Shown: positions 1 to 11,504, counted from the stretch's first letter. The stretch: DNA of 64,000 bases from Sycon ciliatum (GCF_964019385.1 NC_088645.1:41917057-41981056), one strand, 5' to 3'. The notes: generated by a model from the letters alone, not told the origin. A program made the numbers and translations.

Positions 1-1
1 C

Positions 2-1312
2 CCGATCTATAAGAAAGGCCAACGCTCTCAGGCTGGCAACTACAGACCAATCTCTCTCCTTCCCGCTGTGTCCAAGGTCTGTGAACGTATTTTCTTTGAG
101 TCTCTGTACTGCCACGTCACCCCAGCGCTTTCACCATCTCAATCCGGTTTCTGCCGTGGAGACTCCACAACTTTCCAACTAACACGTCTAGTACAAGACA
201 TCTACACCCAGCGGAACCTCAGGCGGCATGTTGGCATCGTGTTCTTTGACCTAGCGAAAGCTTTCGACACCGTCTGGCATCGTGGTCTGCTTGCAAAGCT
301 AGAGTCCGTCTTCTTGGTACACGGTCCAGCCCTGCAATGGCTCTCATCCTATCTTTCCTGCCGCCACCAGACTGTCAGAGTATCTACCTCCCTATCAGAC
401 CCATTACTAGTCGTGTCTGGGGTACCCCAGGGGTCCATACTTGGGCCGCTCCTATTTCTACTGTACGTTAATGACTTGCCAGCCCTTGTACCAAATGTAA
501 GTCTTTTTGCTGACGACACTGCTCTGATGTGCTCCGACAGCTCGGCAGACAACCTCACGGCCTCCATGCAGTCCGGGGTCAACGCTACAGTAACATGGAT
601 GGAAACCTGGAAACTGAAGCCTAACCTCGCCAAAACCGAGGCCATGTTCTTCTCTCCCTCGCCCCCCACTCAACTTCTGTATTTTCCTGGTCTAAATAGT
701 ACACCTATTAAAGTTGTTAACGAGCACAAGCACCTGGGCGTTATTCTCGACCGCCAACTCTCCTGGTCTCCACAGGTCCAGTCTGTGTGCAAGCGTGCGA
801 GTGCGTCCTTAGGTATGCTACAACCCCACTGCCAACACTTGAATGATAACTGCAGAAAATTGTTCTTTAAGTCGTACATTTTGCCTATATTTGACTATTG
901 CGATATAGCTTGGTGCGGGTTGTCTCAGACTTTACTCCACAGACTGGAGGTACATCAACGCTTGCTTCTGAAAATTCTGTTTCGAAAAGACCAAACATTT
1001 GCCTCCCTTTGTCTTTATAAACTTGCTTCCACGCACCCTCTTCTTGCCCGACATCAGCAGCATCTTTGTATCCTTGTGCAAAAAATCTTCCTAGCCCAAG
1101 TCCCGAAACATATTGCCAAGTACAACTGGTTTGTTACCACTAGACCAACACGCAATGCCTTATCACTGCCCCGAGCTAGTTCCTCTCTGTTTTTGAAATC
1201 CCCTTTCTTCTCAGCATACTCCCTTTGGTCTAACCTGCCTACTAGCATCAAGACATGCCAGGATATCAGGAAATTCACAGTCCAGCTTTCCACACTGTCT
1301 CATCCGAAGTGA
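2..1312 (+). CDS. LINE reverse transcriptase, 3' part (5' end off window)
   Basis: This is the reverse transcriptase of a non-LTR retrotransposon, which copies its RNA into DNA at the target site. The frame is open from base 2, so it enters from outside the window; the first residues read PIYKKGQ and then NYRPISLLP, the usual start of a LINE RT domain. Further motifs follow in order: FFDLAKAFDTVWH, SGVPQGSILGPLLFLLYVNDL and the catalytic box LFADDT. The C-terminal part (CDIAWCGL, then the SLWSNLP...FTVQLS ending) is that of Jockey/CR1-clade LINEs. The stop is at 1310-1312, with no frameshift in the visible part. No endonuclease domain is seen because it would lie upstream. This is probably a fairly young copy; clade assignment below superfamily level is uncertain. 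Confidence 0.9.
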   Translation, partial: PIYKKGQRSQAGNYRPISLLPAVSKVCERIFFESLYCHVTPALSPSQSGFCRGDSTTFQLTRLVQDIYTQRNLRRHVGIVFFDLAKAFDTVWHRGLLAKLESVFLVHGPALQWLSSYLSCRHQTVRVSTSLSDPLLVVSGVPQGSILGPLLFLLYVNDLPALVPNVSLFADDTALMCSDSSADNLTASMQSGVNATVTWMETWKLKPNLAKTEAMFFSPSPPTQLLYFPGLNSTPIKVVNEHKHLGVILDRQLSWSPQVQSVCKRASASLGMLQPHCQHLNDNCRKLFFKSYILPIFDYCDIAWCGLSQTLLHRLEVHQRLLLKILFRKDQTFASLCLYKLASTHPLLARHQQHLCILVQKIFLAQVPKHIAKYNWFVTTRPTRNALSLPRASSSLFLKSPFFSAYSLWSNLPTSIKTCQDIRKFTVQLSTLSHPK

Positions 1313-1493
1313 TCCCATGTATTATTAATGTGCCTCCCTTTCTTTTTCTCTCCCTAACTCCTTTCCCTCTCTGACAGCATCTTTTTTTTTTTTCCCCCCC
1401 TTTTAGCTTGCCGTGGTTGGCTATCACCTGACCTCTCATGTTTATTGGCAGTCTTCGGACGGGCCAGGAGATGTTGAATAAATAAATAAATAA
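1313..1493 (+). mobile_element. LINE 3' UTR and AATA-repeat tail
   Basis: Downstream of the RT stop is a pyrimidine-rich 3' UTR ending in a GCCAGGAGATGTTG box and a short (AATA)n tail at about 1476-1493. The tail ends exactly where the inverted duplication becomes alignable with arm 2 (position 1494 matches 29238). Related 3' ends occur at 50703-50801 and, inverted, at 51680-51772. The LINE therefore looks inserted into arm 1 only. Confidence 0.75.
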
Positions 1494-1494
1494 A

Positions 1495-3400
1495 TATTAA
1501 CTGGTCCCGTCATGGTCCTGTAACAGTCGGCATTCTTTGTTGGAGTAGGACATAGCTTATGCACATGTTCGCCCGCGCTCACCTTCCCCTCATTGGTCTT
1601 ACCATAACTTGGAACCTTCCAAGCTGGAAGGCTGTTGGTTTGCGCACTGGAGGTGTGTGGGAGCTAGGTCTCAGGTCGTTGAATGGCACAGTAGCATGTC
1701 ACTTGTGTCCCCTGACCCTGTTATCGCACTTTCTGACTGCATATAATCTTGTTATAGTCATGGATAGTTGCTTCATAACTCGTTTCCATGTGATTTCTTC
1801 TACTTTTTATTATTATCCAAATTTTGATAGGGAAATCCCGACAGGCCTAAGGCCTTCTTATAGGGTACCCTAGAAATGAAAGTACTGAATTACGGAATAA
1901 GTGCAGTGAAGAGCATAAGCGGACTGCAGCAGGGAGTGCATTGCAACGGTCGGAACCGATGAAAGAAACTGAAAAGAGACCAAAACGAGTTTTAAGCTCG
2001 TGCTAGAGAGACAGATAAAGATACCTGAGATGCAGTGCAGGATTTGGTACGAGTAGAATTAGAACGAAGGCAAAAGCAATCAGTAAGGAGAGAAGTAAAT
2101 TAATTGATTCAGGACGCGAAAAACTAAAATATAGAGTTTGAACTGATAGCGCACAGACATTTGGAGAATGTGATGGCGTGCATTAATAAGGGACACACAA
2201 TGTGTAGAGCTCTATTACGGACTAGAGGATCATGAAGAGTGACTGACAAGCAATGAGCAAATGAGTTACTACCATACTCAAGTACTGTCTGAATTGAACA
2301 AATATAAAAAGCACGCTTTGCATTTACCGTCATGTGATCTCGGACTTTCATGAACATGGCTAACTTATTTCCAATAATAATAATTACATGTGCATGTATA
2401 TGTATCTTGTGTTACATGTTTCAATATTTGTCTTTGCCAGTACAATCTCTGAGATGAGATGACAGCAAATTTGAAGGTTCTAAACCATAGACCAGCTCAT
2501 TGCGTTCATATATTTTTTTCTGGCACTACTTTTTTTAAGTGAATAAACAAAAATCGCTGTTCTGTCTACTCATATCACTTATAGGCAATGCAGCACCAAC
2601 CCAACGACCCAATAGCTTCCAGTGAGTCGTGTGAGTGATTGCTAAATGTCACAGTGCATACATGCCATGCAGCGAGAAAGAAGCGCATGGCAAAATGCCC
2701 ATGAATGACTAACGACTCCAGCTTCCAGTGAGTCGTGTGAGTCATTGCTCAAATATCACAGTGCATACATGCCATGCAGGGAGAAAGAAGCGCATGACAA
2801 AATGCGCATGAATGACTCATCCCATCGCCTTTCTTCACTCACGCTTTTTTCTTTTCCTACATGATTGTGCGTAAAAGAAGATGGTCCTTGCCCGAAAATT
2901 CGAATAATCTGAAGATGGGCCTTGCCCGAAAATTCGAATAATGTAATATATCTATTTTCTTTCTGTTAGTGATTGGTGTAGCCCAGAGACCGTTTGGAGA
3001 GTGTTGTTGTGAAGAGATGTATGGATATAGTGGATGGCTACAGTGGAGTCTTCCCGTTTTGAGAAACAGGTGTGTATATGGCATTATAGTACACATTTGA
3101 CGTACACTCAATTCCCCTCCCCCCATTTCCTCATGGTACAGTCAGTATATTATTGTGCTATCAGAGATTGACGTTCGAGAGACCTGGCCACACGATCAAA
3201 AGCAATGCTTCCCAAGCTGGCTGTAGGCCTTAAACAGGTCAACAACTGGACGCGTTAGGTTCACTTTCTTCTTCTTCTTTTCACCTTTCTCCATTGAGAA
3301 TAGGGGTGCCAATGTTCTCTTCAATATCATTCTCACCCCCAAGATGAGTTTGGACGCTTCTTGCAGCTTCATGATATCCAACAGGTTGGGGGGCTAACAA
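1495..3400. other. Arm 1 distal flank: repeats, no gene seen
   Basis: No convincing gene. It holds part of a foldback element (counterpart of 28939-29238), a ~100-bp tandem duplication (2617-2718 and 2721-2820), two 34-bp repeats containing CCCGAAAATTCGAATAAT (2877-2942), and sequence downstream of the peptide gene. The short open frames lack domains and mirror those of arm 2. Confidence 0.5.
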
Positions 3401-3439
3401 CCACACGTCAATACGCACTAGTCCACTTTTTACTCAAAT

Positions 3440-3445
3440 TGTATT
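3440..3445 (-). promoter_or_regulatory. Probable variant poly(A) signal (AATACA)
   Basis: At the position equivalent to the AATAAA of arm 2, arm 1 reads AATACA on the minus strand, about 390 nt past the stop of the Arg-rich gene. AATACA is a known weak variant, so this copy may be processed less efficiently. Confidence 0.35.
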
Positions 3446-3836
3446 CATTCAACGTTTCTGTCTATGACCACCATGAGAGATTCTCATGTACCATGTACAT
3501 AGTATTGAGATAATATGAGAAACTGGTCGGGAAATAGTTCTACTAGTAGGCTACTAAACCACCTCACAAGCCATGAACATAAACCACAATCGGATTGCGA
3601 AAATGATAGTTCAGCTGGTCAGACGGTCACACGGGATGCGCTACGAAACGTACCACACTGGACCACAGAGCAGCACACCACACTACTACAGTACTGAGAT
3701 ACAATCATGCAGGTCACTTGGGAAGCACCCGTCATGGTAACTCCCAGTGATGCCACACCTTTACGTCATACTCATAGCCTTGCAGTTGCTACTCTGCTAC
3801 CGCGTGCACGGTGCTTATGCCTTATTATGGCGTTTA

Positions 3837-6800
3837 CTATTTGCCAACGACAACGACGCGACGGCGGGTGTAGCGGCGTCGGTAGTAGCGACGGCGGTAC
3901 GAGTAGCGACGGCGGTACGAGTAGCGACGGCGGTACGAGTAGCGGCGGCGATAGGACGAGCGCCTGCGGCTGACGCGACGGCGGCTTACCCAACGGCGGC
4001 GGGAAGTTCTGCGACGACGAGACCAAAACGCGGCGCGCTTGTCCTGCTCGACTTCATTGCCATCCTCATCTCCTTCTTTGGCTTGAAGATCTACACAGAT
4101 GGACAGAGACAGCCGTTGCAAAGCCGAAGAAGAAAGGTTTTAATAATATTATTGTTCCACGCCTCTCTGGCAATGGCTCCGTACAATGCACCAGAAACTG
4201 AAAACAGATACTGCACTTCATCATGATGCATTAGTGCAGTGTACGTATCAATGAAGTGACCTCTTCTTCAAATGTATGAGATGGGCAAGGTGTAGGTAGG
4301 TGAAGAACGTTAGGCAGCAGCTTATTAAAGTTAGCCACACGCGCACACACACACACACGCACACACACGCGCACACACACACACGTGTCCACATACGTAC
4401 ATGTACATAATGGTAACAACCTCATCCACATCCATGACCAAGTCTATCATAGACAGAACCGTGATGTACATGTAGATCTACATCCATGCGCACACCTGAT
4501 GATCGCATGGACAAGGCTGACGGGAAACCTACCGAATCACTGATTCCTGATCTCTATTGAGACCCCATTTATGGGTGACAAATAGGCGCTGACTTGGTCA
4601 GTCACGACTCCTGCCCTGGGCTTATGGTCAGACCTCCTTGATACTGGTTTCTCATCCAGTCATTTATGATTTTAGATCTGACATATATGTGGTATGACTG
4701 GCTTACTCAGCCCGCTCCGCTGAACTACAGTAAAACCTGGCGGCCACCCCATGGTGTAAGCAAAAGCGGTCGTTAAGGCCTGGTGATCAAGGTCCAGTGT
4801 CTGTGTAGAACTGTCAGCGCATTGAAAACGGTCGTTAAGAGCAGGTGGTTGCTCAACACAGAGGTCGTTAAGAGCAGGTGGTTGCTCAACACAGAGGTCG
4901 TTAAGAGCAGGTGGTCGCTCAACACAGAGGTCGCTTACACCACGTGACAGGTTTCACTTTAGCTCTTACCCGGACTGAGACCTCCAGCTTCTCGTACACC
5001 CAGAGATGATTTCTCATGTGAAACTTTTAACGGGTCAAGAAGACCTGCCCTGGTCTTGGCTTATAATTATGCGGGTTTTCGTCACGTTTGCCTCATGTCC
5101 TGAGTTTGCTTCATGTTGCAAACTTATTCACTCCTGCAAACGTGTCTCATTAAGCAGCAGCACTTCAGGAAAATTACCAGCACCATTTCGTTGCACGGTC
5201 TGGCAAGAATCCCGACAGGATCTAACCACTGGGAAAGCTTTAAGAGGATGGTGAATTGTATAATATGTATATGAAAGCATTGTGACCGAGGTCATTACCT
5301 TTGCCCTCATCGTTGTCTTGGTCTAGCCTGTCAGTCAGAGCGTCCAGCTCAGAGTCTGCTAGGCCATCCTCTTCCTCGTCGCCCTCTTCGTCCGCATCCT
5401 CGTCATCATCTTGTTCGTCGGCGAGGCTGTCTGCCTCCTCATCATCTTCGCCTTGGCCATCACCACCGGTAGAGGGGTTAGCGGCTCTCTTGGACTCGCC
5501 GCCGGAGTCTACAGCACAGCCAGTCAAGGATACAATACGATAGAGACACACACACGTGGCGGCAACGGAATGATGTCATGGTTAGTTAGAGTTGCATGGT
5601 ATGTACTTCGAAGTACTATGGCGTGACATCATCAGCATCGGAATGGGATTTCCATTCAAAGGAGGTCATGCAATTAAGTCATCATTCACGCGAGCAAATC
5701 CTTATTCGTCCATTTACTTCAACCTCTGGGGTATTATGCATGAAGCTGAAGCTTCGCCACAATTACACACGCGCTATGCCAAGTAGTTCGCTTCGGCATA
5801 CAAAACATGTCATTCATATAACCCTGTACACGAGCATGTGCGATGGATGTTACTGTAGAAACTGTTATATAGCTATGGCAACATCCTCAACAGAACTCTT
5901 GGCTTCCTGGGAACGTCTTTTTGGCGGCCCCAACCAAAACACTGTGTACCGTCGTGTACATATCATGAGATGAATGAATGTTACTTTCACTCGCGCTTCA
6001 CTTGTCTTTCGTGGTAGTCACGGACACACAGTGAATTTATGAAGATACTGCTACAATTTACCGGTACATCATTTTCCTCCACTCTTACAAGACATTGAAG
6101 AACGTGTAGACGTAGACATTGTGTCAGGGGAGGGCAGGAAGAGGGAGGTAGGTAGAAAGGAGATCGAGAACGAAAAACGGAAAGAGTAAGTTACATAAGA
6201 TGAGAGGAGAAAATGTGGGGAACATGAGCAACAGCGAAAACAAGCTATGACAACATCCCAACACGCCAACATCCCAAGGCAGGTGTGGGCTAACGTTATC
6301 AGTATTATCTATCTGTCTGTCATGTCATTGCCACGTACCTCCAGTGTTTGCCGTGCGGAGAGAAGGTTGATCCACGCTAGCACCTATGATAGGATTGCAC
6401 ACGTACCGCACCGCATGTACACACACACGCACCCCACCGTATTCACACACACACACACACACACGCACGCACATACACACACACACACACACATACACAC
6501 ACACACATGATTGTAACAAAACAAGCAAGCACACGAGCCCGCCCACTTAACCATACACACAGGTGGATCACATGTCACGAACACATACACACAAGAAACC
6601 CAATGCTCACAAGATTAATGTTGACCGAATAGCTAGACCACAACCAGCGACACGAAGCACGAAGTACTAGTAGTACGCTAGTTTTCTGTTACAAATCTCA
6701 TACTCTGTCACACATTTCAATCACACATTTCAATCACCACTTTTTAGATTTTATAGATATATCCTACTGGATACTCTCTTGCCGCAAACAAATCAATACA

Positions 6801-7518
6801 AAAACGTGATTAAGCGTATATGCCCAGAGAAGAATGACGAAACGGACTGGAGACGACCACGGGATACTGTGCAAGCGTAAATACTGCTATTCTTTCTGAA
6901 CGCCTGCTCCCGGTTGCGCCAGCGGAGTGCACTCTCCCTAGGATAGCTTAGGCAAACTCTACTGGTACAGTCTTGTAAACTATCACGTTGTAGTCATGTG
7001 CTGCTAAACGATACGAATTCAAACCGTGCACTCGTCGCTGTGCAATCCTAACATTCGGTAGAGGAATACTGGGGTAGCTGCCTAGCCACTTGTGAAAATA
7101 CACCAAAAGGCGGTCGTGCGCATCCAAACAACAGTCGCACCGGTACTCTCACAGTGTAGAGATACCTTCGCGGTCGCACCAGTTCGTGCTGAATCCCATT
7201 TAAAAACTCCAGTTCACATAATTATGCTTTGGTTAACCCTTATATCTACATGTATGCAAGTAGAGCTTTCAACATCAACTCGTGTCCTTATCATTACGCA
7301 AAATCACAGTTAGTTGCTGTTCTGTGCTTTCTAACGACCCGAGTTGGATGTACCGTGTAGTTGCAAAAGGATGCATTTCTTATCTAACAGCAAGCAAAGT
7401 ATCAGCGTCTATTCTACTATGGAATTGTTAATAGTAACTAAGGTTTTTACTTACCCTGACTGTGTTGAAGGGTGATTAGCAGGGCCAGGCCCAGGAAGGC
7501 GAGAAACAGAGTTCTCAT
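3837..7518 (-). CDS. Secreted Arg/Tyr-rich peptide precursor, arm 1 copy
   Basis: Three-exon gene on the minus strand: exon 1 7518-7455, exon 2 5508-5299, exon 3 4090-3837. All junctions are GT-AG and both introns are phase 1, so the split codons join cleanly (G+AC and G+AT, both Asp). The predicted protein is 175 aa. Exon 1 encodes a signal peptide (MRTLFLAFLGLALLITL). Exon 2 is an acidic propeptide rich in DEE, DDDED and EEED. Exon 3 begins with more acidic residues, then a Lys-Arg site (EQDKR), then AAFW and a chain of RRR blocks separated by Ser, Trp and Tyr. It differs from the arm 2 copy mainly by two extra Val codons before the C-terminal GK. The likely poly(A) signal is AATACA (3440-3445 on the plus strand as TGTATT) rather than AATAAA. 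The family is not recognised; a cationic host-defence or matrix peptide is inferred from architecture only. Confidence 0.75.
4332..4384. repeat. CA microsatellite in the Arg-rich gene intergenic flank (arm 1)
   Basis: Interrupted (CA)n with CG steps; the arm 2 counterpart is at about 26481-26527. It lies in intron 2 of the peptide gene. Confidence 0.8.
4727..4962. mobile_element. MITE with CAGTAAAACCTG ends and a 33-bp triplication (arm 1)
   Basis: About 236 bp bounded by ACAGTAAAACCTGG and the near inverse CAGGTTTCACTTTA. Inside, a 33-bp unit starting AGGTCGTTAAGAGCAGG is repeated about three times (4860-4935). It lies inside intron 2 of the peptide gene. Relatives with the same ends are at 60029-60481 and 62636-62834. 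No ORF. Superfamily unknown. Confidence 0.65.
6419..6508. repeat. CA/CG microsatellite (arm 1 intron 1)
   Basis: (CA)n with ATA and CG interruptions, paired with the TG tract at about 24348-24420 in arm 2. It lies within the large first intron of the peptide gene. Confidence 0.8.
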
Positions 7519-8642
7519 CTTTACTCTTCTCGCGGTGCGGTAGCGAAGACTTGGTCGACCTTCTCTCCGGTGGCGAAGCGTAGAGACTGACCGTATGGAG
7601 GTGATGCTAGTTCGTTTTCTCACTTCACTCAAGTTAGTGTGTCTGATGCCTGCTGCTGGTTTTCGCCCTGCTCCCCCGTTGCATTGACTGATCTTGACTT
7701 GAACGTAAACTGTTAGGAGGTGGGTGAGCTAGGGACACGACGTCGACATCGCCAAACGTTACGTGTGTCAGTCTTCTAGAGCTGTAAACAAGCTGTGGGC
7801 GTTGTGCTAAGAAAGAGACATGATTAGTCCTCGTTCTTGAGTCTCCGCTGGAGTGTACGAAGTAACTAAGTACTTCTACTAGTACTAGTACTAGACAAAA
7901 CGGGAACAGCATTACGTGCCAAACTCACCCGCTACTGTTCTCTCAGTGCGTCCTCCGCCTTGTTCCATGCTGTCAACTGTCGATGTCCAACATGCTAACC
8001 TATAATTCAAGGCTAACATCAAGCCCTAGGCTTGCATCAAGGTGTGCAAGATACCAGACTGTGCTGCAGTGCGCGCTGTACACCCGTCACCACGAACACA
8101 CAATATCTTACTCATACCGACATTGCGAAGACATTACTCTCTTCTCTATCCTTGCTCTTGCTAGTCATAGAAGATAGATGCGCAGTTTTGCGTAGTACAT
8201 CATGTCACAATGCAATAATGGCTGTACTGTAGCTTAATAATAATTACTGCTTCGGTCATCATCTCGTCATGCGCTCAAAAACTGCAAAACTGTCGAAGAT
8301 GAGGAAACCACTTGACTCACTGGTCGCCTCGCAGCTCAACCGGCTTTCGTGATAAGGTCCCGGTCACCATGGTCACGGGTGTCTATGTACTCTCGCCGTC
8401 AACACAAGTACAATTCCGAGTACCGGTAGTAGGTGATGTGTGGACCGAAGTTCCAGTGTACCCAAACCTCCCGTACGGGCAAAAGATACAAAAGCGCAAC
8501 CTCAACAGGCGGAAAATGAGCTTAGTGAGAGGGAGCTAAAATGGCTGTGAACACAGTCTACCAGAAGTATCTCAGTTACCTTAGACATTATACTGTACAT
8601 TGTAACCGAGCATTGAGGATATAAAATGTACAATCATGTACT

Positions 8643-8690
8643 TGTTGTTAGTTTGACAGCATGAAACAAGGTGCTGTCAAACTAACAACA
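8643..8690. repeat. Hairpin: 18-bp inverted repeat
   Basis: GTTAGTTTGACAGCA and its complement TGCTGTCAAACTAAC are separated by about 10 bases, giving a strong stem-loop. The arm 2 version (about 22186-22233) has one stem substitution. Confidence 0.6.
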
Positions 8691-8738
8691 TGTGTGAACT
8701 ATAACCAGGTTTATCTAATAATTATTAGTATGGACCTA

Positions 8739-8820
8739 TAGCGCGAGCTCCGGTGTGGGGAGCAGCAAACCCTTTCTTACAAATCATCGCCGAAGTCGCA
8801 ACCACTACTTCGGACCTAGT
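8739..8820. mobile_element. GCGCGAGCTCCGGTG repeat (MITE terminus, arm 1)
   Basis: This block has TAGCGCGAGCTCCGGTGTGG at one end and, inverted, GTTGCGACTTCGGCGATGA at the other (GTTGCGACTTCGGCGATGAT in some copies). Relatives are at 22068-22150, 41553-41743, 46975-47020 and, sharing the GCGACTTCGG end, the hammerhead-bearing element at 45239-45667. Confidence 0.5.
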
Positions 8821-8869
8821 ACAGTATTGGGTTATATAAAATCATGTACACGCACTTCTAAAAGTTGTA

Positions 8870-8935
8870 TTGTGCTGCACTTGCCTGCGACCAGAGTGGT
8901 CGCGGGTTCGAGTTCCGCAGTCGCACATCTGACGG
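8870..8935 (+). repeat. tRNA-derived SINE fragment with B-box-like motif
   Basis: GGTTCGAGTTCC at about 8899-8910 resembles a Pol III B box and sits in a T-arm-like fold. No acceptor stem or intact A box is seen, so this is a SINE relic rather than a tRNA gene. The arm 2 counterpart is near 20680-20740, where the box is mutated. Confidence 0.35.
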
Positions 8936-9058
8936 CAAAATCCCCAGAACGCAGTTCACCAGATCAAGGTGTGGTTCATGTGCACTCAGTAGAGTCAAGT
9001 CGAGCGAGCTGCAACTCTCGGTGCCGAAAGGCGGGCTCACGCTCCTACATTAGGCCTT

Positions 9059-9214
9059 TGCGGATAATGCTGGCAGAATTCGGTACTTTTTCTGGTAAGT
9101 TTCATGCATGTTTGGTATGTGGATAACGAAATGGAGCAGAATTCGAGGAATTGCCCGCCATAAGGTTTGTATGGATCTGCCAATGTCACTGCTTTTCGAG
9201 CATTATCCGCCAAT
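9059..9214. mobile_element. ~155-bp MITE, GCGGATAATGCT ends (arm 1)
   Basis: It begins TGCGGATAATGCTGGCAG and ends in the inverse GAGCATTATCCGCC; the centre includes TTTCATGCATGTTTGGTATG. Family members are at 20385-20538 (arm 2), 14730-14890 and 38906-39054. Non-coding. Confidence 0.65.
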
Positions 9215-10495
9215 GCCTACCCTACATGGCTGCTTCCTATTGTCTAACCCCCAAGACGAAAAATGATGACAGTAGGCGACTGGCCGAAATTTAAAAAAAA
9301 CATTGTATTCATTAGTAAGTTGAATAATAGTAACTCCCATACACGATTGTCATAATAACCACTTGCTAAAAACAAACTCTTACGAGATGTCAAAAAGTAT
9401 TCTTTCTAGACCAAAGAGTGGTATATTTGATAACATTTAATAACGATAGAAATTTTTACGATACTTCTCCAGACGTTTCGTTGTTCTGAACAACATCGCC
9501 AGTGGATAAAGATAAAGATGATCAGTTGGGGAAGTGAACAAGGTGATTTGGCTTTTTTTAACCGTTACATGGTTGTAAAATGACGTTTGTTCAGCCACTT
9601 CTAGGCAAGATACGTCCAAATGAATTGTTGCAAGTGGAAGTGCTATCCTTCGTGCTCGTTGCGTCAAAAAATGGGAATTATCCCACTTTGAAAGGTGTCT
9701 AGAACCATGGCCTACTTTTATAGCATTCTCAGTATTCAAATACTAGGTGTGTCATTTTTAACAAATAATTAATTAATTTGTAAAATGGCATCACAAACCG
9801 GGATGTTCGGTCATCAATGTTCTGAAGTTGATAGATACCACTTCAAGGACTGCTAGGGGATGAAAACTAACGTGTCAACTGCATTGCATGCTGCGAAAGC
9901 TGTGTTTTTGAATTTTGTAACTAGTGGCTGTGTCATACAGTGGAATTGAATAGGTAGCATAGCACCGCAGGTATATTTTCGTTCTCACTGACTGTATTCC
10001 GCGACCTACTGTTCTTCGTTACTGTCTTTAGTGATGGCAAGACTGCCTCACCTGATCCAAAGGCACTGCCGAAGCAATTCACTGCCTTCCTCGTCCAGCC
10101 AGGAGTTCATTTTACAGATTTTACACAAAATGACAAAGCACCCACCACTATAATAAACGACGTGGCAGGGAGAATTAAATTATGTGCACCAAAATTTCTG
10201 GTCAATGTTGATCTACGATAAACTGGCTGCCATTTGCCATCACCCATGCTTCGGTACAGCCATCCGGAGCAGAGGACCAGCAAGAAGGAATTTTACACAT
10301 TATTTTGTTAAAAATGCCAAATGCTTAAAAAGCCAAATCACCTCGTACTGGTACAATGTAGAAGTAGCGGAGGGTGTGACCAGGCAACCAGTGGGCTGAG
10401 AGTGTACTGGCAGGTGTAGCCTCACCAGCACTACTACTATCTGTCACTTTGGCGACCACCATACAATGTATTCTCCTTCCCAAATCGTACCCCCT

Positions 10496-10497
<2 letters not shown>

Positions 10498-10527
<30 letters not shown>

Positions 10528-10590
10528 CCTCTCCCTCCCTCTCTGTGTGTGTCTCTCTCTCCCTCTCTCACTCTCTCTCTCTCGCTCAAA
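10498..10590. repeat. CT microsatellite (arm 1)
   Basis: Interrupted (CT)n. The arm 2 counterpart (19028-19235, GA on the plus strand) is more than twice as long, showing length divergence between the arms. Confidence 0.85.
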
Positions 10591-10873
10591 TGTTCTCTTT
10601 CTCTCTTTCCCTTTTTCTATCTATCTTGTCTTACTTTTTTTCTTTGTCAGCTTTCCTGGTGGTTATGTGCTTTTCAAGTAAATAGAAAAGAAGAAAACAG
10701 TGTATTCAAACCTCAGGCAATGCCAGGGCTCAACTTCGAGTCGCAACTGTTACTTCAACTTCAAGCAAAAGCCATGCGTACTTGGGACAAAATTTGCGCT
10801 TCCCTTTTCCACATTGGACCTTTCCCGCACTGAGCTTTTCAGTTGAAAGGTTGTTGGTTTGCGCCTCATACTT

Positions 10874-10995
10874 GCACATCCATGCATACACATACATGCA
10901 TGCACATACATGCATACACACACATACACATGCACATGCACATACACATACACATACACATACACATACATGCATACACATACACTGTACATGCA
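10874..10995. repeat. Interrupted CA/ATG repeat at inner edge of arm 1
   Basis: ACATACATGCATACAC-type repeats. In arm 2 the equivalent tract (about 16886-16993) was the landing site of the LTR element. Confidence 0.75.
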
Positions 10996-11088
10996 TAGAA
11001 CCGCTTTGTAGGTACTTCATACTACATGATGTGCAAGGTAGACGTTTCGTGCCTTGCCGTCACACAACATTTAATCTAAGAGTATTAG

Positions 11089-11300
11089 GCCCCGGTCACA
11101 CCGAAACAAGCCACTTTGGGCTTGTTATCGCTGGCGCTCAGCTGGCTTGCGTGATCCCTGTGACACGGTCACACCAGACCTTGAGTGCAAAGCTTGAATG
11201 GCTTGTTTTTCTTACCCGCCAAATTTTGAATATCTCGAAACACACCAATGTTTGCAAGAAACTGGAGAGCAGAACGTCCGCGATCTAAAACTGTACTTGT
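11089..11300. other. Unassigned sequence before the assembly gap
   Basis: Similarity to arm 2 stops here. The segment opens AGGCCCCGGTCACACC, which looks like a transposon terminus, so arm 1 may be interrupted by an element running into the gap rather than truly ending. No gene seen. Confidence 0.3.
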
Positions 11301-11500
11301 NNNNNNNNNNNNNNNNNNNNNNNNNNNNNNNNNNNNNNNNNNNNNNNNNNNNNNNNNNNNNNNNNNNNNNNNNNNNNNNNNNNNNNNNNNNNNNNNNNNN
11401 NNNNNNNNNNNNNNNNNNNNNNNNNNNNNNNNNNNNNNNNNNNNNNNNNNNNNNNNNNNNNNNNNNNNNNNNNNNNNNNNNNNNNNNNNNNNNNNNNNNN
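11301..11500. other. Assembly gap (200 N)
   Basis: A run of exactly 200 Ns marks a scaffold join of unknown true length. It lies about 210 bp inside the spacer of the inverted duplication. Confidence 1.
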
Positions 11501-11504
11501 CCCT

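Larger units (their letters stand above)
1494..11088. repeat. Arm 1 of a ~9.6-kb inverted duplication
   Basis: Read in reverse complement, this stretch matches 16640-29238 almost base for base across coding, intronic and repeat DNA. Outer limit: ATATTAACTGGTCCCG at 1494 pairs with its complement ending at 29238. Inner limit: TTTAATCTAAGAGTATT at about 11072-11088 pairs with the complement starting near 16640. Differences are scattered substitutions, microsatellite length changes and a few insertions. Examples are tandem doubling of a ~100-bp unit at 2617-2820, which is single in arm 2 near 28030-28130, and two extra codons in the peptide gene. The arms may be a true palindrome or two alleles assembled head to head. 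Confidence 0.9.

Noticed and set aside
3707..4226. 159-aa frame opposite exon 3 of the Arg-rich gene (and its mirror at 26662-27108)
   Set aside because: Antisense shadow of the repetitive Arg codons; the sense strand has the splice sites and signal-peptide exon.
4860..4935. CRISPR-like direct repeats
   Set aside because: Repeats are adjacent with no spacers, within a MITE in an animal intron.
5240..5551. Treating the acidic frame as a stand-alone intronless gene
   Set aside because: Acceptor and donor phases match the signal-peptide and Arg-rich exons exactly; the flanking codons are intronic.
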